NCBI GenBank assembly: GCA_030622125.1
Contig: JAUXGM010000006.1
Span: 1-31,020 of the forward strand
Source: a bacterium
GTDB taxonomy: Bacteria > AUK180
Length of the DNA: 31,020 nucleotides
Direction: 5' to 3'
A model generated the notes under the pieces. It was not told the origin of the DNA. It was given only the letters and a program-made list of their open reading frames with translations, and ran no database searches. How positions within the stretch are numbered: the first letter of the stretch is position 1; each line of letters opens with the position of its first letter. The position numbers and the translations under genes were made by a program. Positions 1-7,393 of this stretch are shown here, piece after piece.

Positions 1-1
1 C

Positions 2-652
2 GGTTCTTTTAACTGGGCTTTCACTGGAAGGGAAATTGGCATTTCCGGAGCACCGATATTTGAAAGCAGTGCCCAGGCAGTATTAAAAAATCCGGGAACA
101 ATTGCATTGACGGACAGCTGGATATTTTCTGTGAACGGAGATGTTGTTAGATTTTCAGAAGATAAAAGTTTCCCTGCATATTCATTCTTTGATAATCTTG
201 TCGGGTATCAAACTTATGTTTCTAATGTCAAATTTTTTGGTAAATATCCGATATTCATTTCAAAGAGATTTCAAATGAAGAAACTAAAACTTGGTGTTGG
301 ACTTTCTTATCTTCCTGTTATTGATTATAATTATAAATACTATGAAGAGATTCGTGACAAGGAAAATCCCGAACCTAATAAACTTGCAACAAATCAATAT
401 CAAACAAAAAACTTATTGAATAGTTATAATCTTTCTATTGGTGTGAATGTTGCCGAAAATCTACTTTTTGGATATACAATTGGCATCCTGAGTGGAATTT
501 ATGATTGTATTAGAACAGTTGATTTAACCTCCTATGGGGAAGGATCATTAACTGCAATAGGTCATAATCCAACAGCAAAAGACTCTCAATCTTTAAAAAT
601 AACGGGATTAATGAATGTATTCAATCTCGGTTTGAATTTTAAACGATGTTGA
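2..652 (+). pseudogene. Outer-membrane beta-barrel protein, N-terminal part (5' cut by window, ends at in-frame TGA)
   Basis: The reading frame is open from the first bases of the window, so the true start lies upstream; the TTG at 107 is not the start. Alternating hydrophobic/polar strands rich in Tyr, Phe and Gly (for example LGVGLSYLPVIDYNY and the final LGLNFKR) indicate an outer-membrane barrel. The pattern is loosely like the OMPP1/FadL transport family, and that family assignment is inference. The frame ends at TGA 650-652, and the same frame continues without a shift into the next entry, which carries more barrel strands. I therefore read the two as one gene broken by a nonsense codon. 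A sequencing error is possible. The gene heads the plus-strand run that continues to panC. Confidence 0.6.
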
Positions 653-1234
653 TTCACATTGGCATACCGTTTGATAACTACAAAAGGGAAAAATTACAAT
701 TATGAGAAAATTCTTTATGATCCGTCTAATAATCTCATTATTACATCTTCTGAAATGGATAACCCAAAGTTTTCCTATCCGTCATCTTTTATTGTTGGTG
801 CCGTATATAGACCGAGAAGTGGTATATTTTCGACGATTTCCGTAAATTATATCAGAACATTCTGGAGTAAATTTGATAATGATCTTGAGCCAACTTATTT
901 TTATGACACCAATGATTTTAATGTCGGTGTAGAACATCTATTTGATACGGGAGCAATCTTCAGATTTGGTATTTTTTATCATGAGAATTATGAAATTGAG
1001 CATCTTGCGGAGGCGGGAATTACCATTGGGACAGGTTATAATATTAGCAAAAAATATTTTATTGATTGCGGTATTGAATACTCACCATTAACTTATGAAA
1101 TGACCGATCTATTTCCCGATGGAGATTATAATGGTTTAGAGCCACTTACCGATGCGGTTAATAGAACTTCTCCCGATAAAATAGAACAGGTTAAATTAAG
1201 AGCAATCGTCTCATTCGGAATAAATCTCAAATGA
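653..1234 (+). pseudogene. Outer-membrane beta-barrel protein, C-terminal part (same frame, after the in-frame TGA)
   Basis: This continues the preceding frame directly after TGA 650-652. The first possible restart is TTG at 659, which has no convincing ribosome binding site. The translation is a run of amphipathic strands typical of FadL/OMPP1-like barrels, for example SSFIVGAVYRPRSGIFSTIS and IFRFGIFYHENYEI. It ends in a strand (LRAIVSFGINLK) as expected for a barrel C-terminus. The stop TGA overlaps the ATG of the next gene (ATGA at 1231-1234), so translation was coupled to the downstream operon. If the upstream TGA is real, this half would be made only by readthrough or restart. Confidence 0.6.
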
Positions 1235-1491
1235 ACGACACCAACTTACACCAAAGAGCTCAAAGAGGAATGGAACTGATCCTTGAGGATGAGGTCTTTA
1301 TGTCAAGGATAGAAAAATTTTCTAAGACTCCTGAGGAACTTTTAAAAAGGATTGAGGGGCTCGTTGAAAAAAAAGCAGAAGAACTATTAAAGATCCCAAA
1401 GGATGACGAAGCATATTTGGCTATTGCAAAAGAGATTAGAAAGATAAAAAATCAGATATTAAATGAACTTAAAAATCAAAAGGATAATTAG
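1231..1491 (+). CDS. Small charged coiled-coil protein, function unknown
   Basis: An 86-aa protein starting at an ATG that overlaps the TGA of the barrel gene (ATGA). It has no signal peptide or membrane segment. The middle and C-terminal parts are rich in Lys, Glu, Leu and Ile with a heptad-like pattern (PEELLKRIEGLVEKKAEELL, then IRKIKNQILNEL), so it should be largely helical. The 3' end overlaps the start of the amidohydrolase by 29 bases in another frame, which supports a tight operon. I do not recognise the family. Position and coupling are the only functional hints. Confidence 0.6.
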   Translation: MNDTNLHQRAQRGMELILEDEVFMSRIEKFSKTPEELLKRIEGLVEKKAEELLKIPKDDEAYLAIAKEIRKIKNQILNELKNQKDN

Positions 1492-2779
1492 AGGAACCTA
1501 TAAGGATGCTTTTATCTATGGAAAAACCGGCCTTTGGAATGTCTGTTGTGAAAATGGTATTGTAAAGAAAATTACAAGATCTCAAAATTCCGAGTCTGCT
1601 CTCCATAAACTTATTCCATCTATGACAGACACACATAATCATTTTATGGCTTATGGGATAACACAGGTTTCAGCCGATCTACAGGGAACTACAACTATTG
1701 AGGAAATTAAGGAAAAGATTCGAACTTACATAAAAGCATATAGTCCCAATTTTGTGATAGCAGAAGGTTGGGATGAAAATTTTATAAAAGAAAAGAGAAT
1801 GTTGGAAAAGAGTGACCTGAATAACATTTCAAAAAGAATCCCCGTAATTGCTCGTCGGTTGGATGGACATATAACGATAATAAACGATTTTGCTATAAAA
1901 TATTTAAAAAAATTAAATTTAAAGGTAAATGAGGATGGGATCCTATTAGAAGAACTCTCATTGAGTATATCAAATTATTTTGAATATTCCAATGATCTTG
2001 TGCGGCTTGGAATGAGAAAAGCAATAGAAAATGCTAAGGATATGGGCGTTTCTGGTGTTTGTGACTTCTTGACCGAGAGATATTATAACTATTACATAAA
2101 CAATCTTGACCTATTGAGTGATTTTCAAGTAGATTATTATTTGATACACCCCTTTTATATTGAAAATCCAATGGAAAATGAAAATTTTCATTTCAAGGGA
2201 ATGAAGACATTTCTTGATGGTTCTATCGGAGCAAACACCGCAATGGTAAGCTTTCCATATCTTAACGGAAAGGGCAACGGTAAACTGATCTATTCGAATG
2301 ATGAACTTATAAGGCTTATTGGGGCTTCACTTACAAAATTTGAAAAGATCGCCCTTCATGCAATCGGTGATATTGCGATAGAGCAGGCACTGAATGTAAT
2401 TGAATATTATAAGAATGAAAGTGACCGATTCCGTCTTGAACATCTTGAATTTATTACAAAAGAACAAATTGCAAGATTGTCTAAACTGAAGACAGGGGTT
2501 TCTATGCAGCCGAATTTTATTGGAATGTGGGGGAACTACGGTGGTATGTATGAAGAAAAATTCGGTGATATATTTATAAAAAATAATCCGATTAAAAGTG
2601 TTCGTGATGCTGCATATTCGTTTAGTTTTGGATCCGATGACATGCCGTTTTCCCCTGCCTACGGAATATATTGGGCAACGAATCACCCGAACAAGGGAGA
2701 ATCCTTGACTTTAGACGAAGCTATCAAAAGTTATTTAGGGACGCCCCTCAACTATCTCAACTTTCTGGAAGAGGATTAG
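1463..2779 (+). CDS. YtcJ-like metal-dependent amidohydrolase, shortened C-terminus
   Basis: A 438-aa cytoplasmic amidohydrolase (amidohydrolase_3 group) that would hydrolyse C-N bonds of an unknown substrate. Family marks in order: metal-binding HxH at H58/H60 (TDTHNHF), EGWDENF at 101-107, FLDGSIG at 250-256, LHAIGD with H299, RLEHLEF with H327, and GSDDMPFSP with D392. Family members usually continue about 50 residues past the EED near the end with a GSL..GK.ADFV.L strand unit; here the protein stops right after NFLEED. The codons for LGTPLN (residues 425-430) coincide with a copy of the repeat found at the ends of the nearby transposase element. Start is ATG 1463, inside the preceding gene; its ribosome site is weak. 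Confidence 0.85.
   Translation: MNLKIKRIIRGTYKDAFIYGKTGLWNVCCENGIVKKITRSQNSESALHKLIPSMTDTHNHFMAYGITQVSADLQGTTTIEEIKEKIRTYIKAYSPNFVIAEGWDENFIKEKRMLEKSDLNNISKRIPVIARRLDGHITIINDFAIKYLKKLNLKVNEDGILLEELSLSISNYFEYSNDLVRLGMRKAIENAKDMGVSGVCDFLTERYYNYYINNLDLLSDFQVDYYLIHPFYIENPMENENFHFKGMKTFLDGSIGANTAMVSFPYLNGKGNGKLIYSNDELIRLIGASLTKFEKIALHAIGDIAIEQALNVIEYYKNESDRFRLEHLEFITKEQIARLSKLKTGVSMQPNFIGMWGNYGGMYEEKFGDIFIKNNPIKSVRDAAYSFSFGSDDMPFSPAYGIYWATNHPNKGESLTLDEAIKSYLGTPLNYLNFLEED
2735..2752 (+). repeat. REP-like repeat unit inside the amidohydrolase gene
   Basis: TTAGGGACGCCCCTCAAC is identical over its first 15 bases to the reverse complement of the right end of the RAYT element (4456-4472), and it shares GGGAC-CCTC with its left end. 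It is translated as LGTPLN. No facing GTCCC half is visible nearby, so this is a half-unit rather than a hairpin. Confidence 0.6.
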
Positions 2780-2780
2780 A

Positions 2781-3200
2781 ATGGATTTAAATTTCAGGAT
2801 AGATAAAGGAACGGTAAAAAAGATCGGAGATAACTATATTGAAGCAACAATTATTGAGGAAGCGAACGAATGTGCTACCTGTCCAATGAACAAATTCTGT
2901 AAAGCCGGAATTTCTGTTAAATTAAAGGTGGCTAACCCTAAAAGATATAGAATCGGTCAGATAATTGATATAAAGGTTTATACGACAAAACGATTCTTAT
3001 TACAGATATATATATTTATTATGCCGCTTTTTTCTCTTTTACTCGGTATCATTTCAGGAATCGTGATCTTTAAAAATGAAGAAATCGGAGTGATCTTGGG
3101 GACGGTGTTTTTTGTTATAAGTTTGATAATTAACATAATAATTTCAAGAAAAAAAAAGCAGATATTATATGAATTAAAGGAGGTTGAAAATGAAGGTTGA
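2781..3200 (+). CDS. RseC/SoxR-reducing-system-like membrane protein
   Basis: A 139-aa protein of the RseC/MucC type (SoxR reducing system family; PF04246-like). The N-terminal domain carries a cysteine cluster C31-x2-C34-x5-C40 (ECATCPMNKFCKAG), followed by a beta-rich part and two membrane helices at about 71-96 and 101-121. In characterised bacteria such proteins accompany Rnf or SoxR reduction or modulate sigma-E signalling. Neither an Rnf cluster nor rpoE is in this window, so the partner is unknown. A GAGGA ribosome site precedes ATG 2781, two bases after the amidohydrolase stop. It overlaps no neighbour once the next gene is started at 3190. Confidence 0.8.
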   Translation: MDLNFRIDKGTVKKIGDNYIEATIIEEANECATCPMNKFCKAGISVKLKVANPKRYRIGQIIDIKVYTTKRFLLQIYIFIMPLFSLLLGIISGIVIFKNEEIGVILGTVFFVISLIINIIISRKKKQILYELKEVENEG

Positions 3201-3561
3201 AATCTTTTATCGTGAAAAAGATGATAATTTCAGAGCAAGTTGTAGGGTTATTAAAAACATTATTGAAGAATTCAAAAAGAAATATACATTTAAATTGTTA
3301 GAGGTTCAGCTTATTCAAATTGAAAAAAAAGATGTTGAAAAATATAAATTCTCAGGACATATTACGGTAAGGATAAATGGGCAGGATATAGAAGAAAGGA
3401 ATGACAATAATTATACAATTGAAGATCGTTATTATGAAGAGGATAATAAAAAAGTCAACTATATTCCTAAAAAAGTATTTGAGAAGGCAGTAAAAGATTA
3501 CATAGACTCCTCCATCACCGCACAGGAGATGAAAGGAGAGGAACCGGATAAGATATGTTAG
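3190..3561 (+). CDS. Thioredoxin-like small protein without CxxC, function tentative
   Basis: A 123-aa protein. I chose ATG 3190 rather than TTG 3184 because AAAGGAGG at 3177-3184 sits at the proper distance from the ATG and would cover the TTG. The order (KVEIFYREKDD, a helix, a second strand KLLEVQLIQIEKKDVEKY, then FSGHITVRINGQDIEER) resembles the small thioredoxin-fold proteins that normally carry CPNC-type sites at the N-terminus and a G-P-T-I-R-V-NG-D-E unit. Here the redox CxxC position reads REKDDN, so if the fold is right it is probably not a disulfide oxidoreductase. Its overlap with the RseC-like gene suggests joint function. The stop TAG uses the first G of the transposon end repeat. 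Confidence 0.5.
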   Translation: MKVEIFYREKDDNFRASCRVIKNIIEEFKKKYTFKLLEVQLIQIEKKDVEKYKFSGHITVRINGQDIEERNDNNYTIEDRYYEEDNKKVNYIPKKVFEKAVKDYIDSSITAQEMKGEEPDKIC

Positions 3562-3574
3562 GGACACACCTCGC
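3558..3574 (+). repeat. Left terminal inverted repeat of the RAYT element
   Basis: TTAGGGACACACCTCGC. The reverse complement of 4456-4472 is TTAGGGACGCCCCTCGC, so 15 of 17 positions agree. The repeat overlaps the stop codon of the upstream gene. Related units occur at 2735, 7025, 7048 and 7193. Confidence 0.7.
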
Positions 3575-3591
3575 AATTCTCTCCAAAAAAT

Positions 3592-3620
3592 TTGGTAGAA
3601 ACCGAAAAAAAATGTAAAAT
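3592..3620 (+). promoter_or_regulatory. Possible promoter of the REP-associated transposase
   Basis: TTGGTA (3592-3597) and TAAAAT (3615-3620) are separated by 17 bases and lie inside the left end of the element. The expected start point is only a few bases before ATG 3630, so the transcript would be nearly leaderless. The pairing is by eye in an A-rich stretch. Confidence 0.3.
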
Positions 3621-3629
3621 AAAAATATT

Positions 3630-4472
3630 ATGGTAAGAGGGCCAAGAATAGATTTGCCAAATTATGTTTATCATGTTTATGCAAGAGGGCAGAGAGGGCA
3701 GCCTTTGTTTTTTTCCTATCATGATATGGATGTTTTTGAAGATATTGTATACAGAGCTTTACAAAAATTTGATTTTGATATTCTTACATATTCTTTAATG
3801 AAAACGCACTACCATTTTGGCATGTTTAGAAAAATGATTGGATTATCACGAATATTTCATTGGATAAATACAATGTATGCAATGTATTTGAATAAAACAT
3901 ACAGGCTTATTGGACATGTATTTCAAAATAGATTTAATTCAAGGATAGTTTTAAATGAAAGGTACTATTATATTTTTGCTGAATATATCCATAAAAATGC
4001 TCACAAAGCCGGTTATGTAAAAGAAGGGCAAATATATAAATATAGTAGTGAAGGATTTTATTTAAATAATGAACCCAACAGGTTAGTGACAATGCCCATT
4101 GCAAATAATTACCCTGATTTAAAAATAGATAAAAGTATATTCGAATCTCCTTTTTATATTGGCTTAGATGAAGATTTTAATAATAAAAACCTTATAAATA
4201 TAAAGAATATGTTTTTTAAAAAAGATAATAAAAATAAATTGTTTAAAGAAGTACTAAAAATAATATTAGACCATTATAATATAAATTATAACTATTTCGT
4301 TTCTAAAAGCAAGAATAAAAAACTTGTCTCTATAAGGAGAAATATAATAAATTGCTTGTATTATAAATATGGTTTTTCAACAATTAAAATTGGAAAAGAA
4401 ATAGGTATGTCATATCAAAATGTTGCAAAAATTGTTAATAAGTTAGTTGAGAAAAGCGAGGGGCGTCCCTAA
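3630..4472 (+). mobile_element. REP-associated tyrosine transposase (Y1/IS200-like, RAYT)
   Basis: A 280-aa HUH single-strand transposase. Residues 1-130 follow the Y1_Tnp pattern: RGPRIDLPNYVYHVYARG, then LMKTHYHFGMF, with metal-binding HxH at H60/H62, then GHVFQNRF, then EYIHKNAHKAGYV, whose Y119 is the likely nucleophile position. The C-terminal part from about 225 to 280 (IRRNIINCLYYKYGFSTIKIGKEIGMSYQNVAKIV) is a helix-turn-helix like the DnaA C-terminal domain often attached to these proteins. The gene lies between matching 17-bp inverted ends (3558-3574 and 4456-4472); its TAA stop belongs to the right end. RAYTs of this type are usually single-copy and mobilise short palindromic repeats. 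Confidence 0.9.
4456..4472 (-). repeat. Right terminal inverted repeat of the RAYT element
   Basis: GCGAGGGGCGTCCCTAA, the inverted partner of 3558-3574 with two mismatches. It holds the transposase stop codon and its last base is the A of the next gene's ATG. GAGGGG at 4458-4463 lies eight bases before that ATG and could serve as its ribosome binding site. Confidence 0.7.
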
Positions 4473-5461
4473 TGAAAATCGGTATTATTGGAAAAAAACA
4501 GTGTGGGAAATCAACAATTTATGGGGCATTGACGGGATTGGATATATCCGATATGTATGAAAAAAAAATTTACTTCCATAGCGTTGATGTTTATGATAAG
4601 AGGGTATCTAAACTTTCAGAAATATATCACGCAAAAAGGGATGTGTATAATAAACTTGTTTTTTATGATTTTCCCGGGTATGACACAAATAATAGTGAAC
4701 TAAAATCAATGGATGGATATATCATTGTTATAGGGGATCATCATTCTTGCGAAGAATCACCGATAAAACAACTTGAAGATATATTTAGCGATCTTTATCT
4801 TAATGATCTTACTATTCTTCAAAAGCGTCATGATATTATTACGAGGGGAAAGAAAAAATCAGATTTTCCATTGGAGGCAAAAATAATAACCGAATTATTA
4901 ACCCTTTTGGAAGAAGAAAAAAATGTTTATAATGAATTTAAAGATGAAGAAAAGATTAAATTTGTAAAAGGATTTCAACTTTTTTCTATAAAACCAATAT
5001 TTGTTATTGTTAATAATGATGAGAATAAAAATTTTCAACCGGAAAATACCTTCGGATTTCCAATCTTTGAAATAATGGGGGAGATTGAGCGAGAAGTAAC
5101 CCTTCTTCCAATGGAAGAACAAAAAGAATACCTTGAAATGATGGGAATTGAAATACCTTTGATAAAAAAATTTGCAAGCGGTTTGTATAAATATCTAAAT
5201 CTTATCACATTTTTTTCATGTTCGGAAAAAGAAATAAAAGCATGGCAACTAAAAAAAGGACAAACAATTTATGAAGCCGCCGGTGCTATTCATACGGATA
5301 TTATGCACGGGTTTGTTAGAGCAAACATTGTAAATGCAGATGATATACTTAAATATAAAAGCGAAAAATTGGCAAGAGAAAATAATTGCTATCATCTTGA
5401 GAACAAAGAGTATACAACACAAGATGGGGATATTGTAGATATTCGGTTTCAAAAAAAATAG
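4472..5461 (+). CDS. Divergent YchF/Obg-like P-loop GTPase/ATPase with TGS-like C-terminus
   Basis: A 329-aa protein, shorter than the usual YchF of about 363. P-loop GKKQCGKST (residues 7-15), G3-type DFPGYD, and a NNDE that matches the NxxE found in YchF in place of NKxD. The C-terminal 90 residues are clearly the YchF (DUF933/TGS) module: LITFFSCSEKEIKAWQLKKG, AAGAIHTDIMHGFVRANIV and YTTQDGDIVDIRF. YchF proteins bind ATP and associate with ribosomes. The switch region is short and poorly conserved, so this may be a paralogue rather than the housekeeping copy. Start ATG 4472 overlaps the transposase stop (TAATG). It is followed eight bases later by panC. Confidence 0.8.
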   Translation: MKIGIIGKKQCGKSTIYGALTGLDISDMYEKKIYFHSVDVYDKRVSKLSEIYHAKRDVYNKLVFYDFPGYDTNNSELKSMDGYIIVIGDHHSCEESPIKQLEDIFSDLYLNDLTILQKRHDIITRGKKKSDFPLEAKIITELLTLLEEEKNVYNEFKDEEKIKFVKGFQLFSIKPIFVIVNNDENKNFQPENTFGFPIFEIMGEIEREVTLLPMEEQKEYLEMMGIEIPLIKKFASGLYKYLNLITFFSCSEKEIKAWQLKKGQTIYEAAGAIHTDIMHGFVRANIVNADDILKYKSEKLARENNCYHLENKEYTTQDGDIVDIRFQKK

Positions 5462-5468
5462 AGGTATT

Positions 5469-6314
5469 ATGAAAATTTTCAGAACCGTAAAAGAATACAA
5501 AAAATATTTTAATACAATTCAAAAAAATAAGATCATAGGCTTCGTTCCTACAATGGGAGCTTTACATAATGGACATCTTTCTCTTCTTAAAAAATCACTT
5601 CAAAAATGTGATATTACTGGGATTTCAATTTTTGTTAACCCATTACAATTTGCTCCTGATGACGATATAGAACAATACCCAAGACAAGAAAAAAAGGATA
5701 TCAAGATTTGTGAAGAACTTGATGTTGATTTTGCTTTTATACCGAAAATAAATGAAATGTATCCGGAAAAAATTTTAACAATGATAGTTGTTTCTAATTT
5801 ACAAGATAATCTATGTGGTGAGAAAAGAAAAGGACACTTTAACGGGGTAACAACTGTCGTTGCAAAACTTTTTAATATTATCCAGCCCAATTTTGCATTT
5901 TTTGGATTAAAGGATTTTCAGCAGTATATCATTATAAAAAAAATGGTGAAAGATCTAATTTTTCCAATTGAGATCATTGGTTGTGAAATAATCAGAGAAA
6001 GAAATGGACTTGCAATGAGTTCACGAAATAGATATCTTACGAAGGAAGAGAGGGAAATTGCACCGAATATAAATAAAGCATTGCGATTCGGTATCGAATT
6101 GATCAAAGAACAAAAGCTTACAGCTGGTAAGATCATTGAAAATATCAGAACAAAATATTTGAAAGAAATAAAAATAGATTACTTAAATATTTACGACCAG
6201 GATACTCTTATTCCATTGGAAAAAGATAAGATTCCAAGTGGAAAAATTGCTATAGCAGGTGCATTCTTTATCGGTAAGGCACGTCTTATTGATAACATGC
6301 GTATCTCTCTATGA
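5469..6314 (+). CDS. panC: Pantothenate synthetase (pantoate-beta-alanine ligase)
   Basis: A 281-aa cytoplasmic enzyme, the normal length, that joins pantoate and beta-alanine with ATP to give pantothenate for coenzyme A. Diagnostic segments are all present: FVPTMGALHNGHLSLL with the HxGH nucleotide-binding motif, FVNPLQFAPDDDIEQYPR, KRKGHFNGVTTVVAKLFNI, FFGLKDFQQ and RERNGLAMSSRNRYL carrying the KMSKS-like motif. GAGGT precedes ATG 5469 at good spacing. The TGA stop overlaps the start of the PAP2 gene (ATGA at 6311-6314), so the two are coupled. The other pantothenate genes (panB, panD) are not in the window. Confidence 0.97.
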   Translation: MKIFRTVKEYKKYFNTIQKNKIIGFVPTMGALHNGHLSLLKKSLQKCDITGISIFVNPLQFAPDDDIEQYPRQEKKDIKICEELDVDFAFIPKINEMYPEKILTMIVVSNLQDNLCGEKRKGHFNGVTTVVAKLFNIIQPNFAFFGLKDFQQYIIIKKMVKDLIFPIEIIGCEIIRERNGLAMSSRNRYLTKEEREIAPNINKALRFGIELIKEQKLTAGKIIENIRTKYLKEIKIDYLNIYDQDTLIPLEKDKIPSGKIAIAGAFFIGKARLIDNMRISL

Positions 6315-7021
6315 AAAAAAGTTCAGTTTTAATTCTTTTGTTAATTTTAACTATTACTGGGTTTTCGGATGAATTATCTTATAGATGGGAATTTACAAAA
6401 TATGCCTTTAAAAATATCAAGATCAACAAAAAATTCTTAAAATCTTCCCTTGTAATAGGAACAGCTACGGTTGGCCTTTCATTTATGGATAATTTTATAA
6501 AGGATGAAGCAAACGATCGCCTCCATTCCAAATTTTCAAGTGTTTTTTTTAAGACAATAAATGATCTTGGTGAAGGTAAATATATTTTGCCGTTTTATCT
6601 TACTGTCTACGGAACGGGTATCGTTCTAAAAAATAAAAAACTTAAAAATTTTTCATATAATGCTTTTCTTACTTACTGTTTTTCAGGATTTATCACTTCT
6701 TCAATAAAATACAGTGGGCGTTTGCGTCCATCTAAAACAGATAATAACTACATATTTAAACCGTTTTCCGGAAATGAATCATTTCCATCCGGACACACCA
6801 TGGTCATTTTTTCATTATTAGCATCCCTCGGGTATGAATTTAATATTGAAAAATATACTATTCCCCTTGCTTACACCTTTTCTTTTGCAAGGGTTTATCT
6901 AAATAAACATTGGGCATCAGATGTCTTTTTCTCTGCTGTTATAACAACGCTAATTGCAAAATATATTCATAATATGTCTGTGGAATATGACGGGGTCAAG
7001 CTAACACTTTTACGGTTTTGA
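6311..7021 (+). CDS. PAP2-family membrane phosphatase
   Basis: A 236-aa exported or membrane phosphatase, probably acting on a lipid phosphate such as phosphatidate or undecaprenyl pyrophosphate at the outer face of the inner membrane. The first 19 residues form a signal peptide or anchor (KKSSVLILLLILTITGFS). The three PAP2 motifs are intact: KYSGRLRP (the KxxxxxxRP variant), FPSGHTM, and ARVYLNKHWASD (SRxxxxxHxxxD type, with Ala in place of Ser). Several hydrophobic segments surround the motifs. It starts inside panC (ATGA) and is the last plus-strand gene; the MoxR operon converges on it. The substrate cannot be read from sequence. Confidence 0.88.
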   Translation: MKKSSVLILLLILTITGFSDELSYRWEFTKYAFKNIKINKKFLKSSLVIGTATVGLSFMDNFIKDEANDRLHSKFSSVFFKTINDLGEGKYILPFYLTVYGTGIVLKNKKLKNFSYNAFLTYCFSGFITSSIKYSGRLRPSKTDNNYIFKPFSGNESFPSGHTMVIFSLLASLGYEFNIEKYTIPLAYTFSFARVYLNKHWASDVFFSAVITTLIAKYIHNMSVEYDGVKLTLLRF

Positions 7022-7024
7022 GAT

Positions 7025-7041
7025 CCGGGACACACCTCAAC
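7025..7041 (+). repeat. REP-like unit CCGGGACACACCTCAAC
   Basis: Identical over 17 bases to 7191-7207, and it shares GGGACACACCTC with the left end of the RAYT at 3561. It stands alone, as its facing half is not obvious. It begins three bases after the PAP2 stop codon. Confidence 0.6.
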
Positions 7042-7047
7042 TTTCTT

Positions 7048-7098
7048 GGGACGCACCTTCGGAGTTTATCCCGTATCTGATACGGGAAGGTACGTCCC
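7048..7098. repeat. REP-like nested hairpin in the convergent spacer
   Basis: The outer arms GGGACGCACCTTC (7048-7060) and GAAGGTACGTCCC (7086-7098) pair with one mismatch. Inside them CCCGTATC (7070-7077) and GATACGGG (7079-7086) form a second perfect hairpin around T7078. The arms match the consensus of the RAYT ends. It lies between convergent genes, where REP elements are usually found, and could also block transcription from either side. Confidence 0.65.
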
Positions 7099-7192
7099 AC
7101 TTGTTTTCGGTGCATTTTCTTCTGAACCTTTAAATCTATTTTCTTTGGCTATATTGTTCTCGGAAGGTATATCGTTATCTAATGAAGAGTCC

Positions 7193-7238
7193 GGGACACA
7201 CCTCAACAAAAAAAATCTCTTTGTTGAGGTAATGTCCC
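7193..7238. repeat. REP-like hairpin in the convergent spacer
   Basis: The left arm GGGACACACCTCAACAAA (7193-7210) faces TTTGTTGAGGTAATGTCCC (7220-7238). The CCTCAACAAA stem is perfect, followed by a small bulge and GGGAC/GTCCC. On the plus strand it is followed by TCTTTTAT, so it might act as a weak terminator after the PAP2 gene. The stretch between the hairpins (7099-7190) shows nothing I can interpret. Confidence 0.65.
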
Positions 7239-7246
7239 TCTTTTAT

Positions 7247-7256
7247 GGGGGGGGGG
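7247..7256. repeat. Run of ten G
   Basis: Ten consecutive G in an otherwise AT-rich spacer. It may vary in length by slippage, or its length may be miscalled. No gene start is close enough to make a phase-variation switch likely. Confidence 0.5.
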
Positions 7257-7331
7257 ATGGAATTTAATATTGTTTTTCTTTCTAATCTCAAACCTCAAAC
7301 CCCAAATTTCAAATCTTTTTTACCTATCAAC

Positions 7332-7353
7332 GGGTAGACACACAGGTCTACCC
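7332..7353. repeat. Second hairpin family, GGGTAGAC...GTCTACCC
   Basis: The perfect 8-bp arms GGGTAGAC (7332-7339) and GTCTACCC (7346-7353) are separated by six bases. The sequence differs from the GGGAC units, so it is probably a separate intergenic repeat family. It lies between the G run and the end of the MoxR gene, flanked by low-complexity CTCAA-type tracts at about 7285-7315 and 7375-7398. Confidence 0.5.
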
Positions 7354-7393
7354 CTACGGCTTTGTATTACATTTGACTCTCAATTCTCAACTC

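Noticed and set aside
650-652. TGA recoded as an amino acid in this organism
   Set aside because: TGA is the stop at many ATGA junctions (1231, 6311, 9393, 24632, 30261), and no internal TGA occurs in gyrA, gyrB, dnaN or mutS2.
2327-2686. Minus-strand 119-codon frame inside the amidohydrolase gene
   Set aside because: The plus-strand frame carries conserved catalytic motifs over the same bases.
7201-7238. Intrinsic terminator shared by the PAP2 and MoxR runs
   Set aside because: There is a good stem but only a short, interrupted T tract on one side and none on the other; it is kept as a REP-like hairpin.
7193-7345. CRISPR array from the repeated GGGAC units
   Set aside because: Units are few, irregularly spaced, palindromic and of different lengths, with no cas gene.
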